From: Bacillota bacterium
Lineage (GTDB): Bacteria > Bacillota > Clostridia > Lachnospirales > Lachnospiraceae
Reading direction: 5' to 3'
Assembly (NCBI GenBank): GCA_023386815.1
Contig: JAEWIZ010000023.1
Location: forward strand, 62,001-126,000
DNA: 64,000 nt
The notes beneath the pieces are model-generated. The model did not search any database and had not been told where the DNA came from. It was given only the letters and a program-made list of their open reading frames with translations. The position numbers and the translations under genes were made by a program. This document shows positions 27,190-35,506 of the stretch, piece after piece (positions within the stretch are counted from its first letter, which is position 1; each line of letters opens with the position of its first letter).

Positions 27190-28092
27190 TTACCCTGTTC
27201 GAATCGCTGACTCTTTCTTTAAGTATTGACTGCATTTTAATGCTGACAGATTTTTATCCTTAACCTCTAGCATAATATCAAGGTCTTCTCTTTCCAATTC
27301 ATGATAGAACTTAATAAACTCTTCAACATTAATGCTACCCGAATGAGATCCCAGTTTCTTCTCCTGATCTTGTTGGGAATAATGGATCTTTTGAACTCCA
27401 TCTCTTTTGTTCCAGGTTTTTTTACATTGATCAATCCAGTACTTATGAGACATGAACATCTGCGTAGGGTTTGCTATGTGATGCAGGTTATCATAAACAA
27501 CTGGTATGTTCTGTGATACTCCTAAGGATAATACCTCCTTAATATTATAACACTTATCATCATTCTCTATCACAATGCGTTGCTTAAGCTCCTGTTCAAG
27601 GCCTTGATAATTCAACACAAATCGTTCTATTGCCTGTTCTTTATCCCCATAGACACCACCAACATGCAATATTATCTTGCATTCAAGCCCAACCTTGAGA
27701 CAGGATAGAACTTTAGCATGGTATCTCAAATCCATAATAGCACGTTGTACTACGTCTTCCTTGGGAGAATTAAGCACTGTATACTGTCCAGGGTGCAGGG
27801 ATACACGGATACCATGGGCTTTAATCTTATCACCTAATTCCTGAAATTCCTGCTCAAAAATATCCCACCATGGAATCATGTTCTGGGGACTTGAACCAAA
27901 GGGGATTAAATCGGAGCTAATTCGAAATAGTCTTATATCATTAGCTATATTATAATCTAAGATGTTATTCAAGGAATTAAGGTTCCAGGCTATTAATTCT
28001 TTTAATCTTGTATCAGTAGCATTCCTCATGATACAGCTTTTTATTTTTGTATCCTCAACATCGATTGTTAGGCATGCATATCCAATGCTCAT
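27190..28092 (-). CDS. uvsE: UV DNA damage endonuclease (UvsE/UvdE family)
   Basis: 300-aa TIM-barrel nuclease that nicks DNA 5' of UV photoproducts. It starts MSIGYACLTID and contains the metal-binding stretches RISSDLIPFGSS, VSLHPGQYTVLNSP, ILHVGGVYGDK, RIVIENDD and VVYDNLHH, all characteristic. The ATG at 28092 follows GGGAGG by six bases; the longer frame is rejected. The gene stands alone between AT-rich gaps; 26905-27189 shows no other gene. Confidence 0.93.
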   Translation of the reverse strand: MSIGYACLTIDVEDTKIKSCIMRNATDTRLKELIAWNLNSLNNILDYNIANDIRLFRISSDLIPFGSSPQNMIPWWDIFEQEFQELGDKIKAHGIRVSLHPGQYTVLNSPKEDVVQRAIMDLRYHAKVLSCLKVGLECKIILHVGGVYGDKEQAIERFVLNYQGLEQELKQRIVIENDDKCYNIKEVLSLGVSQNIPVVYDNLHHIANPTQMFMSHKYWIDQCKKTWNKRDGVQKIHYSQQDQEKKLGSHSGSINVEEFIKFYHELEREDLDIMLEVKDKNLSALKCSQYLKKESAIRTG

Positions 28093-28334
28093 ATGAAACC
28101 TCCCTTTCTGCACATTTTAAAGCAATATTATACCATTGAATTATATCATGATATTTGTATTCATAAAACCAAGCTTATTATATACGGAAGAAGTAATAAA
28201 TATCAATGATAAGATTTTTTCAAATAAAAATACCTTGCAAATAATCCAAGAAAATATATCCAGACAATATCAATCCCTCTTATTTTCGAATTAGTTTATA
28301 ATCTGCTCAAATAGATGGTAACCCTGAATACAAA

Positions 28335-28363
28335 GACAGCCATGTCTCTACGACATGGCTGTC
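28335..28363 (-). terminator. Terminator of the amtB-PII operon
   Basis: GACAGCCATGTC and GACATGGCTGTC form a perfect 12-bp stem with a 5-base loop, 64 bases after the PII stop; on the minus strand it is followed by TTTGTATT. The rest of 28093-28426 is AT-rich and empty. Confidence 0.8.
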
Positions 28364-28426
28364 AAAGTTCTTATTTAATGGATAGGCAATAAAATGATCT
28401 TATCAAGAATAAAATAATCATTTCAG

Positions 28427-28789
28427 TTAGTATACGGTTTCTTCATGATAAATGGCATCGGGACCGGTTTGACCTGTTCTGATACGAACCGTATTCATTA
28501 GGTCATATACAAATATTTTACCATCACCATGCTTTCCGGTTAATGCAGCTTGACGAATTGCTTTTACTGTTCGATCAATCCATTCCTCGGTAGGAACAAC
28601 AATTTCAAATTTAATCTTGGGAAGCATGTTAACGTCTACCTTGGTTCCTCTTACAACTCCGGTATAACCCTTTTGTACACCACACCCCATAACCTGGGAT
28701 ACCGTAATACCATGCACATCAATATCATTCAATGCGGCTTTCACATCTTCATATTTTTCTTCTCTCACAATAGCTTCTATTTTAATCAT
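28427..28789 (-). CDS. glnK: PII nitrogen regulatory protein (GlnB/GlnK family)
   Basis: 120-aa trimeric signal protein that senses ATP/ADP and 2-oxoglutarate and typically plugs AmtB. It begins MIKIEAIVREEKYEDV and holds the second PII signature TGKHGDGKIFVYDL and the RIRTG end. The T-loop reads QKGYTGVVRG, with valine where E. coli GlnB/GlnK have uridylylated Tyr51, so covalent control by GlnD is not possible at that site. The ATG at 28789 lies nine bases after GGAG; ATG 28795 is also possible. It is cotranscribed with amtB. Confidence 0.92.
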   Translation of the reverse strand: MIKIEAIVREEKYEDVKAALNDIDVHGITVSQVMGCGVQKGYTGVVRGTKVDVNMLPKIKFEIVVPTEEWIDRTVKAIRQAALTGKHGDGKIFVYDLMNTVRIRTGQTGPDAIYHEETVY

Positions 28790-28885
28790 AGTCATCGACT
28801 CCTTTTCAATTGACGAATGCCGGCAGCTAGGCCACCAGATGGTGGATGTGAATTATACTTTTTTATAATCCACTAATATCAGTAC

Positions 28886-30130
28886 TTAATCTAAACCATT
28901 GAAGGCTGGATATGCATTTTCTCCATGCTGTGATAAATCGAGACCGATTTTCTCTTCTTCTGCTGTTACTCTAAGAGGTACAAATAACTTAACAATGAAA
29001 GCACAGATTGCGGTACCAACTCCAGCTACAACAATTGTAATCAGTATACTGATAACCTGAGCCAGGAATAAGTGATAGTCACCAAACGCTAAACCATCCC
29101 ATCTAGCTACACTATTGATAGAAGTTTGAGTAAAGACGCCTGTCATCAAAGCTCCCCAGATACCGCCAATACCATGGCAACCAAACGCATCTAAGGCATC
29201 GTCATAACCAAAACGCTTCTTTACAACTGACATTGCAAAGTAGCAGATCGGACTTACTGTGATACCGATGATAATCGCTGCCCAGATCGGGACAAAACCG
29301 GCAGCAGGGGTAATAGCAACTAAGCCTAATACAGCACCAGTTACAGCGCCAACCACGGTTGGTTTGCCTTCTCTTAAGTAATCAATAGCCATCCAGGATA
29401 GCATTGCGCATGCTGCAGAAGTATTTGTTGTCATAAACGCCTGAACTGCTAAGCCATTAGCTGCAAGTGCACTTCCAGCATTAAATCCAAACCATCCAAA
29501 CCAAAGAATTGCACCGCCTAAAACAATGAAAGGAATATTGTGTGTACGGTATGAAACTTGTTTATAACCATGTCTGCTGCCAAGGATAATTGATAATACC
29601 AAACCGCTGACACCTGAGCTGATATGAACAACGTTACCACCTGCAAAGTCTACCGAACCAAGTACGCTTCCCAGTAAACCGCCGGCACCCCAAACCATAT
29701 GAGCCATAGGGTAATAAACAACAATTGACCATAGTGCGATGAAAATAAATAAAGCTTTAAAATTCATACGTCCTGCTACTGAACCAGTAATTAAAGCAGG
29801 TGTAATAATTGCGAACATCATTTGGAACATGGCGAATGCAAGATGAGGAATTGTAGCTGAGTACGGTCCTGCAGCTTCAGCCTCAACACCATTTAATCCG
29901 ACGAAATTTAAGCCCCCGATAATACCCCCGGTATTATCACCAAAGCTTAAGGAATACCCAATAAGTACCCACAGAATTGATGCCATACCCATGATAAAAA
30001 CAGATGACATCATCGTATTTAGTACATTTTTCCTTCTTTCTAAACCACCATAAAAGAATGCTAATCCCGGTGTCATAAATAATACAAGTGCTGAAGAAAC
30101 CAGTATAAAAGCAATATCTCCTGAATTCAT
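28886..30130 (-). CDS. amtB: Ammonium transporter (Amt/MEP/Rh family)
   Basis: 414-aa channel with eleven expected membrane helices. The twin pore histidines appear in NVVHISSGVSGL and FGCHGIGGIWGAL, and the N-terminus AFILVSSALVLFMTPGLAFF is the family signature. A GGAGGA ribosome site precedes ATG. It pairs with a PII gene downstream. Its roughly 340-base leader carries a strong promoter, two terminators and a two-hexaloop element, so expression is probably controlled by antitermination. Confidence 0.95.
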   Translation of the reverse strand: MNSGDIAFILVSSALVLFMTPGLAFFYGGLERRKNVLNTMMSSVFIMGMASILWVLIGYSLSFGDNTGGIIGGLNFVGLNGVEAEAAGPYSATIPHLAFAMFQMMFAIITPALITGSVAGRMNFKALFIFIALWSIVVYYPMAHMVWGAGGLLGSVLGSVDFAGGNVVHISSGVSGLVLSIILGSRHGYKQVSYRTHNIPFIVLGGAILWFGWFGFNAGSALAANGLAVQAFMTTNTSAACAMLSWMAIDYLREGKPTVVGAVTGAVLGLVAITPAAGFVPIWAAIIIGITVSPICYFAMSVVKKRFGYDDALDAFGCHGIGGIWGALMTGVFTQTSINSVARWDGLAFGDYHLFLAQVISILITIVVAGVGTAICAFIVKLFVPLRVTAEEEKIGLDLSQHGENAYPAFNGLD

Positions 30131-30190
30131 AATCTTATCCTCCTAAATAATCCATATTCTATTTCTTAATGACTTCTGAGAAGAAATCAT

Positions 30191-30260
30191 AAAAAAAGGG
30201 TCTGTGAATGTACGTCTACATCCTCAGACACCTTTGTCTCTAACCAACACTTTTTGGTCA
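30191..30260 (-). ncRNA. ANTAR-type two-hexaloop antitermination element before amtB
   Basis: Read on the minus strand: hairpin P1 (30260-30241) has stem TGACCAA/TTGGTTA and a six-base loop AAAGTG; one base later P2 (30239-30226) has stem AGAC/GTCT and loop AAAGGT. Both loops have A at position 1 and G at position 4, the hallmark of ANTAR-protein RNA targets. The 3' arm of P2 is also the 5' arm of a terminator (30229-30200; 13-bp stem with one mismatch and one wobble pair, loop GACG) followed by CC and T7. A bound ANTAR protein would hold P2 and prevent termination. Confidence 0.75.
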
Positions 30261-30360
30261 ATAAAGCTTAATCCTTTGTCACCATTAAAGTAGCTACTTT
30301 TAAAGTGGTTTCTCTCCTTTTAAAGAAATAAATATTGGTGCATAATCCTATTACCAGATG

Positions 30361-30374
30361 ATCAGCATGCTGAT
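30361..30374. repeat. 14-bp perfect palindrome in the amtB leader
   Basis: ATCAGCATGCTGAT is fully self-complementary and sits 14 bases downstream (minus strand) of the first terminator's T-run. It may be part of the leader fold or a protein site. Confidence 0.5.
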
Positions 30375-30387
30375 TCCTTGTAATAAT

Positions 30388-30433
30388 AAAAAAGACGATT
30401 TGTGTGCGTTAGTTTTCCAACTTACAAATCGTC
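30388..30433 (-). terminator. Upstream terminator in the amtB leader
   Basis: GACGATTTGT and ACAAATCGTC (30433-30424 with 30403-30394 on the minus strand) form a 10-bp stem followed by T6. It begins only about 35 bases after the predicted transcription start, so unchecked transcripts would end as RNAs of about 80 bases. Confidence 0.75.
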
Positions 30434-30473
30434 ATTGATTTTACTATATTATGCATTCCATTTAATGAGGTTC

Positions 30474-30502
30474 ATTATACATTTAATTTTACTAAGTGTC
30501 AA
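30474..30502 (-). promoter_or_regulatory. Consensus sigma-A promoter of amtB-PII
   Basis: On the minus strand TTGACA (30502-30497) and TATAAT (30479-30474) are exactly 17 bases apart: a perfect consensus promoter. Transcription should start near 30467, giving a leader of about 340 bases before amtB. Confidence 0.8.
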
Positions 30503-30699
30503 CCTTTAATAATTAACAGAATTTAACCTTCTAACTTAACTTTATTAAGTACATTTGTCATTCTCAGTATTCCAGCAATATATCACTTAATTTTCTTAAG
30601 AATTTAACCAAGTCCAATTAAATATACAAACATATAGCAGATTATTGACAAGGAGCCGCAGCTCAAATCCAGTGTTGTAATGTATTTAATTCTATAAAA

Positions 30700-31566
30700 T
30701 TATTTCAAAAAAATCTTATTTAGATAATTGTGTTCTACCCCACGGATCAAGGTGACCGCTAAATCCTTAACATCTCCTTGCAAATACTCCTTTAAATATT
30801 GGCTGCCTTGATAGGCATGCTTCACTAGGTTATCCATATAACCTATCAACTTATCCTCCAGTTCCTCTCTGGAGCACCCCTGTACGAAGGATCTAATCCT
30901 TTGATAATCGGATTCCTTGAACTCTTGTTGCGTGGAATTGCCGGCTATCATATGTCCAATGATATTTCGAACTATGACACTGCTGATATTTATAAGCAAT
31001 TCCTCATAATCCTCATGATAACGTTCCATGACTTCTAATACATAGGTTTGTGGAAACTTATTTAAGAAATATTGTTCCACCTTTATATAATTCAAATATT
31101 GATGTATGGCATCAATCCCGCAAAGTGGTTCAACAGGCAGGATTGTCGGATAATCCAGGGTTAAGATATGGTTTTGTGGCTGATATCTTGCATCATAATA
31201 GAGAAAGAAGGAGGGCATTCCTTTTACCACCGTATCAATATAAGCCCGGTTTCTGTACCCATTAAATTCTAAGATGATCTCATCATATATCTGCTTTGTT
31301 TGAAGAACTTTTTGTACCACTAACTGATATCCTGCTTGATAAGCTTCTTTTGCTGTCAAACGCTCGGATTTTGCCTGAACCGAAGTTGTATTTAGACTTT
31401 CAAAATCAATTTCGCTTAGTGTGCTATACTCATTGATACAATATAGGGCTGCATCCATAAGTTGTTGTGCTACAGTATAGGAGATTGATGTACTTTCCTT
31501 ACTGGTATAGCCTTCGGTCAGTTCTGCTACAATTGGAATCAGATCTTTCATCTCATAATCATTCAT
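30700..31566 (-). CDS. DUF6179-like protein of unknown function
   Basis: 288-aa soluble, largely helical protein beginning MNDYEMKDLIPIVAELTEGY. The ATG at 31566 is nine bases after GGGAG; an ATG at 31572 is only three bases away from that site. I recognise it as resembling proteins called DUF6179 that accompany DUF6323 genes in Lachnospiraceae; no catalytic motif is visible. It overlaps the upstream DUF6323-like gene by eight bases, so the pair is coupled. No transmembrane segment or signal peptide. Confidence 0.6.
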   Translation of the reverse strand: MNDYEMKDLIPIVAELTEGYTSKESTSISYTVAQQLMDAALYCINEYSTLSEIDFESLNTTSVQAKSERLTAKEAYQAGYQLVVQKVLQTKQIYDEIILEFNGYRNRAYIDTVVKGMPSFFLYYDARYQPQNHILTLDYPTILPVEPLCGIDAIHQYLNYIKVEQYFLNKFPQTYVLEVMERYHEDYEELLINISSVIVRNIIGHMIAGNSTQQEFKESDYQRIRSFVQGCSREELEDKLIGYMDNLVKHAYQGSQYLKEYLQGDVKDLAVTLIRGVEHNYLNKIFLK

Positions 31567-32065
31567 CCTCATAATCTCCCTCTTCCTCCTCCAAATCTTC
31601 CTGCTGGTTAAAAGGATCACTTCCGATATAGCCCCTTGACATATCACGTATTTTTCTTGCAAACTTCTCTAAGCAGGTATCTTCCAGATGTTCCAGGGAG
31701 CCTTGACATTCACCATCAAAATGCTTTTTCATATATTCCAATAATTCGTCATCCGTGAGCTCATCCAAGGATTCATTTTTGTATAGATAAAAAATATTTT
31801 GCAGGGCTTCTAAGGAATCAACGTAGTTGTCTTGATAAATAAACGGAGAATCACAAAATGTAAATATTAGCTTTGATAAAATACCCTCACCAAATTCAAT
31901 TCGTTCTTGTTCCTTCAGACTGTTTTTTCTCGCTTTCAGCAAAAACACAGCCTCCTCTTCCGATAATCGAACGCCAAATTTCTCTGTGTACTGATTGCAG
32001 GATATCATCTTCTGTAGCTGCATATTATTATGCTCGGCTGAATTCAAAAAGAAACTATCATCCAT
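31559..32065 (-). CDS. DUF6323-like acidic protein of unknown function
   Basis: 168-aa soluble protein with landmarks FGVRLSEEEAVFLLKARKNSL, EFGEGILSKLIFTFCDSPFI and LTDDELLEYMKKHFDGEC, resembling DUF6323 proteins. The C-terminal tail is strongly acidic (EDLEEEEGDYEDE), and the DUF6179-like gene starts inside its last codons. No known catalytic motif. The two products probably act together; what they do is not known. Confidence 0.6.
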   Translation of the reverse strand: MDDSFFLNSAEHNNMQLQKMISCNQYTEKFGVRLSEEEAVFLLKARKNSLKEQERIEFGEGILSKLIFTFCDSPFIYQDNYVDSLEALQNIFYLYKNESLDELTDDELLEYMKKHFDGECQGSLEHLEDTCLEKFARKIRDMSRGYIGSDPFNQQEDLEEEEGDYEDE

Positions 32066-32159
32066 GTGAACACCTCTTATTTGCTTGATAAGAACTGATT
32101 ATAGGCTTTCACTGTTTGGAATACAAGACTTGAAAATTTCGCGATTTTGTGGTATGATA

Positions 32160-32210
32160 ATAGTAGAAAAGATGGAAAAAGGATAAACTTTTTTCCATCT
32201 TCTCTACTAT
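32160..32210. repeat. Imperfect inverted repeat downstream of the deacetylase gene
   Basis: ATAGTAGAAAAGATGG pairs with CCATCTTCTCTACTAT, with an A/T-rich centre (one mismatch). It lies between two minus-strand genes and may terminate the deacetylase transcript; no other element was seen in 32066-32359. Confidence 0.45.
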
Positions 32211-32359
32211 TTTAAGATATATACCTATATTTCGTATCTGGTTTGTCTTTCTACATATTCCTAAGGTAATTTCTTTATCCTATTTAATTTTCTGAAATCG
32301 ATAAAGTTATCACCGATCTGATTTGTCACCTCTTAATTTTTACAAATCATCACAAGCTA

Positions 32360-33172
32360 TTAGTTATTACAAAGCTCCTCCAGGGTTCCAAAGGTATATC
32401 CCATCTCTTCCCATTTGGTCAACAGTTCATCGAGTATCTCTGAATTTGTCTTTGATGTACTATGTAAAAGTACAATTGCTCCCGGATGTATTCTTCCAAT
32501 TAGCTTCTTAAAGGCTTCTTCCCTTGTCGGTTGTTTATCATTATACCAATCAACATAGGCAAGGCTCCAGAAGAAGGTCTTATATCCCAGCTCTTTAGCC
32601 ATCGTCAAATTATTTACACTATACTTTCCCTGAGGAGGTCGATAATATTTCATTATGTCTGTCCCTGTTACTTCCTTGAAGGCAGCTTCCAACTCATTTA
32701 TCTCCTCGCAAAAAGCATCCTTGGAGGAGATACGGGACATATCGGGGTGAGAGTAGGTGTGATTCCCTACCGTATGCCCTTCCTCTACCATTCGTTTTAC
32801 CAAGTCCGGGCTGGTCTTAACATAGTTTCCTACCAAGAAGAAGGTAGCTGATACCCCATGCTTTTTCAGAGCATCCAAAATTGCAGGTGTATAACCATTC
32901 TCATAGCCAGCATCAAAGGTTAGATAAATAACTTTCTTACCGGTATCCCCCAAATAGTAGGTATCATATTTTTTTAATTCATCTTTTGTAGCGTTACCGG
33001 TAGGTGGCTGTCCTTCTGTCGAAAAACCCAGTCCCCAGTTTTGAGCACTTGTTTGAATTGCTTTTTTTTCATGATAACCATTCATAAGGATGGCTATCTC
33101 AGCGCCCAGAAAATACAACATGATAAATATAATAGTTCCTATAATCCACTGTTTTCTCTTGAAAATTTTCAT
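32360..33172 (-). CDS. Membrane-anchored polysaccharide deacetylase (PdaA-like, CE4)
   Basis: 270-aa NodB-homology protein. An N-terminal membrane anchor (residues 9-30) leads to an extracellular CE4 domain: TFDAGYENGYT (catalytic D87 region), the metal-binding NHTYSHPD (H138, H142) and YRPPQGKYS (R178), ending in LLHSTSKTNSEILDELL. The TFDAGYENG variant and the sequence around NWGLGFSTEGQPPTGNAT match PdaA, the N-acetylmuramic acid deacetylase that makes muramic delta-lactam in spore cortex. That would fit a spore-forming organism. Confidence 0.88.
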   Translation of the reverse strand: MKIFKRKQWIIGTIIFIMLYFLGAEIAILMNGYHEKKAIQTSAQNWGLGFSTEGQPPTGNATKDELKKYDTYYLGDTGKKVIYLTFDAGYENGYTPAILDALKKHGVSATFFLVGNYVKTSPDLVKRMVEEGHTVGNHTYSHPDMSRISSKDAFCEEINELEAAFKEVTGTDIMKYYRPPQGKYSVNNLTMAKELGYKTFFWSLAYVDWYNDKQPTREEAFKKLIGRIHPGAIVLLHSTSKTNSEILDELLTKWEEMGYTFGTLEELCNN

Positions 33173-33456
33173 AATGCTCCCAAATCTTTTCTTTGTAAAT
33201 TATATTTGGAAAAGCATGAAATCATTCACATTAATCGTATTATTATTCCAGTACCGGAGTCTGATATAATTACGGTATTATTTTCAGTTCTACACAAATA
33301 ACTTCTTTTAAAATTAATTTAACATAAAATCACATTTAGTGATAAAATTACACAGGAAATTCTACCTCATTTATTAATCGAAATTTAAAAATTGCACATA
33401 ATAACTATACTTACTTAAAATCAAAAAGCACAATAACGGGAAAGGAAGTATGAAAG

Positions 33457-33675
33457 ATGTCCGATAAAATGAAAGTAATGATGAATATGTTTCGAAAAAA
33501 TAAAAGAAGAAATCATAGAATGGCTGCAATGATGGTTGGTGGTATGGGTATTCTTGCAGCAGTGGCGACAACAGCTGCATTCTTAGTAAGAAAGAATAAA
33601 AAAATGAAACAAGATCAACCAATGGAGCAATGCGATTTTGATACTTCTTCTGAAGATGGAAATTACGAGATTTAA
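33457..33675 (+). CDS. Small single-span membrane protein, unknown
   Basis: 72-aa protein with a basic N-terminus (MFRKNKRRNHR), one hydrophobic segment (MMVGGMGILAAVATTAAFLV, residues about 25-44) and an acidic tail (CDFDTSSEDGNYEI). The start is supported by GGAAAGGAAG eight bases upstream, and a strong terminator follows the stop. Positive residues on both sides of the span leave topology uncertain. I do not recognise the family; small proteins of this layout are common in Clostridia. Confidence 0.65.
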   Translation: MSDKMKVMMNMFRKNKRRNHRMAAMMVGGMGILAAVATTAAFLVRKNKKMKQDQPMEQCDFDTSSEDGNYEI

Positions 33676-33694
33676 TAAGTTAGATTGATATGAT

Positions 33695-33744
33695 CCTCCT
33701 TAAATAGACAAGGCAAATAACCAAAGCTATTTAAGGAGGTTTTT
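33695..33744 (+). terminator. Intrinsic terminator
   Basis: CCTCCTTAAATAG (33695-33707) pairs with CTATTTAAGGAGG (33727-33739) and is followed by T5 on the plus strand. It ends the small membrane-protein transcript; the convergent esterase gene ends ten bases further on. Confidence 0.85.
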
Positions 33745-33753
33745 CAGGTTTTC

Positions 33754-35286
33754 TTATAGAATAACTTCAAAAGGTTTTGCCGGATTATCTACTTTATTAT
33801 AAAGATTCACCTCATAAAATGGTGTTTTCGCAAAAGAAATTATCGTATTGGCCGGGAAGTCCCCATGTATCAGTAAACCATCATTCACTACTGAAACCTT
33901 ACTCGGAGTAACAGCTTCACCCTTAGCATTTTTGATTAGGAGTGCATTTACCTGATCTCCCTTTCGATATAGGCCTTCGGCGTTATAAAACTCAATCCGT
34001 ATTCTTCCCTCAACTCGTTTTGCTTCCTTGAATTCTGGGGGATCACATAACAGTTTTTCTCCATAAACATGACCTCTTGCCAGTAGGGCCAATCGATTAC
34101 CAATGGGTTGCTTTTTCTTTGGATGGATATCCCACTCCATACCCACATCGGATGAGCTGATCATCCAGGTATTTGCTACCGTTTTTGATACCGTTTCCTG
34201 CTGGTGACGAAGTTCTGGATAATTCCTTCCATTGCATGCCATCCATTCTCCGAACGGTGCAAGCTGTACGAATAAGAAGGGTAATTCCTCCTTCCAAAGA
34301 TCACGCCAACATTGAATCATGTTACCAAATACGGTGGAATACATCTGAGGTCTTTCATCGTCACTCTCGCCCTGATACCAGATTACTCCTCGGGTTGTGT
34401 AGGGAGCAATTTTTTTTAACATTGTTTCATACAGTCCACCGGGACGTCTTTCATAATAGGGTCCCATTTGCGGTAGCATCATTTTTGCCTTTTCCGGGGA
34501 GGACATCATCATATTGATATAGCCCAACTGTTCTTCTCGGGATAATCCTGGCTGTAACAGCCTCACCGACATTAGATCATTCATTGGATCAGAACGATCA
34601 TGAGCCGGATTCGACTTGTACTCAGCCTTATATTCCTCTAGATCAAGATCCTTAATCTCTTTTTCATATGCCTCCAACCAGGCTTTTCCTTCATTATCCA
34701 TTAAATATTCCGGATCCATCCAGGCACAGGCGGGCGTTCCACCCCAATTACAGCCTACGATACCAATGGGGAGCTTGAGCTCTTTGCTTAAATTCTCTGC
34801 AAAATAATAAGCCGGTGCGGAAAAATAGGGCAGATCCTCCTTTGTACTAGTTCTCCAAAATCCAAATCTGGAGTAATCATGCTCCTCTAACTGCCCTTCA
34901 TAAGAAACTTCAGGATAATCGAAAAAACGAATGTCAGGATTCATTTCACCATTTAACACACTATCTTTATCCGCATCATATTCCAGAAAATATTCCATAT
35001 TGGATTGTCCACCAGCAATCCAGACTTCACCGATGCTTATATTCTGAAAAGTAATTGTATCAATATCATCGTTGATCATTAACTCCAAGCCTCTTTCTGC
35101 TTCCAGTGGCTCGAAGGTTAACATCCAGCTACCATCCTTTTCAACTTCAGCCGATGCCTTGTGATGTTCAGCCCCTCTTAGAACTCCATTTATTGTCCTA
35201 CCCGGCTCTGCATTACCCCAAACTTTTATCTTTTTCTGCCGCTGTAGCACCATGTTATTCCCAAATATCATTGCAGTTTTTAACAT
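33754..35286 (-). CDS. Sialate O-acetylesterase-like carbohydrate esterase
   Basis: 510-aa SASA/GDSL-type hydrolase. The nucleophile is S95 in the GQSNM signature (AGGQSNMEYF), and DIHPKKK near residue 385 fits the DxxH end of the triad. The N-terminal 85 residues are a beta domain (MVLQRQKKIKVWG) that family members share. No signal peptide, so the protein is cytoplasmic and probably deacetylates imported sugars, such as acetylated xylan or pectin fragments, or sialic acid. It diverges from an Rrf2-type regulator across a large palindrome. Confidence 0.85.
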   Translation of the reverse strand: MLKTAMIFGNNMVLQRQKKIKVWGNAEPGRTINGVLRGAEHHKASAEVEKDGSWMLTFEPLEAERGLELMINDDIDTITFQNISIGEVWIAGGQSNMEYFLEYDADKDSVLNGEMNPDIRFFDYPEVSYEGQLEEHDYSRFGFWRTSTKEDLPYFSAPAYYFAENLSKELKLPIGIVGCNWGGTPACAWMDPEYLMDNEGKAWLEAYEKEIKDLDLEEYKAEYKSNPAHDRSDPMNDLMSVRLLQPGLSREEQLGYINMMMSSPEKAKMMLPQMGPYYERRPGGLYETMLKKIAPYTTRGVIWYQGESDDERPQMYSTVFGNMIQCWRDLWKEELPFLFVQLAPFGEWMACNGRNYPELRHQQETVSKTVANTWMISSSDVGMEWDIHPKKKQPIGNRLALLARGHVYGEKLLCDPPEFKEAKRVEGRIRIEFYNAEGLYRKGDQVNALLIKNAKGEAVTPSKVSVVNDGLLIHGDFPANTIISFAKTPFYEVNLYNKVDNPAKPFEVIL

Positions 35287-35352
35287 GTTCCCATCTCCTC
35301 CTTTTTTAACTCCTCCTAAGTATCATACACTTTATCTTCTTAATGTTATTTT

Positions 35353-35392
35353 TACAATTTAATTGTGAATTAATTTTCACAATTAAATTGTA
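35353..35392. promoter_or_regulatory. Perfect 17-bp inverted repeat between esterase and Rrf2 genes
   Basis: TACAATTTAATTGTGAA (35353-35369) and its exact complement (35376-35392) are separated by six bases. Each arm itself holds a palindromic ACAATT-N-AATTGT unit, so there are two sites 25 bases apart. A plus-strand TATAAT at 35404-35409 begins 12 bases later, so a bound protein would block the promoter. It is the likely operator of the Rrf2 regulator. Confidence 0.65.
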
Positions 35393-35506
35393 CCAACTTA
35401 TGTTATAATAGTCAATGAGATTGTCAAAATTACACTTCACTTAATCACACTTTAATTACATATCATATGATCCTTAACTAAAAATATATGAAAAGGAGAT
35501 TCGTTC

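Noticed and set aside
30388..30480. A second ANTAR hexaloop pair at the upstream terminator
   Set aside because: The available loops have T or A at position 4, or only four bases; no hairpin has the A1/G4 pattern.
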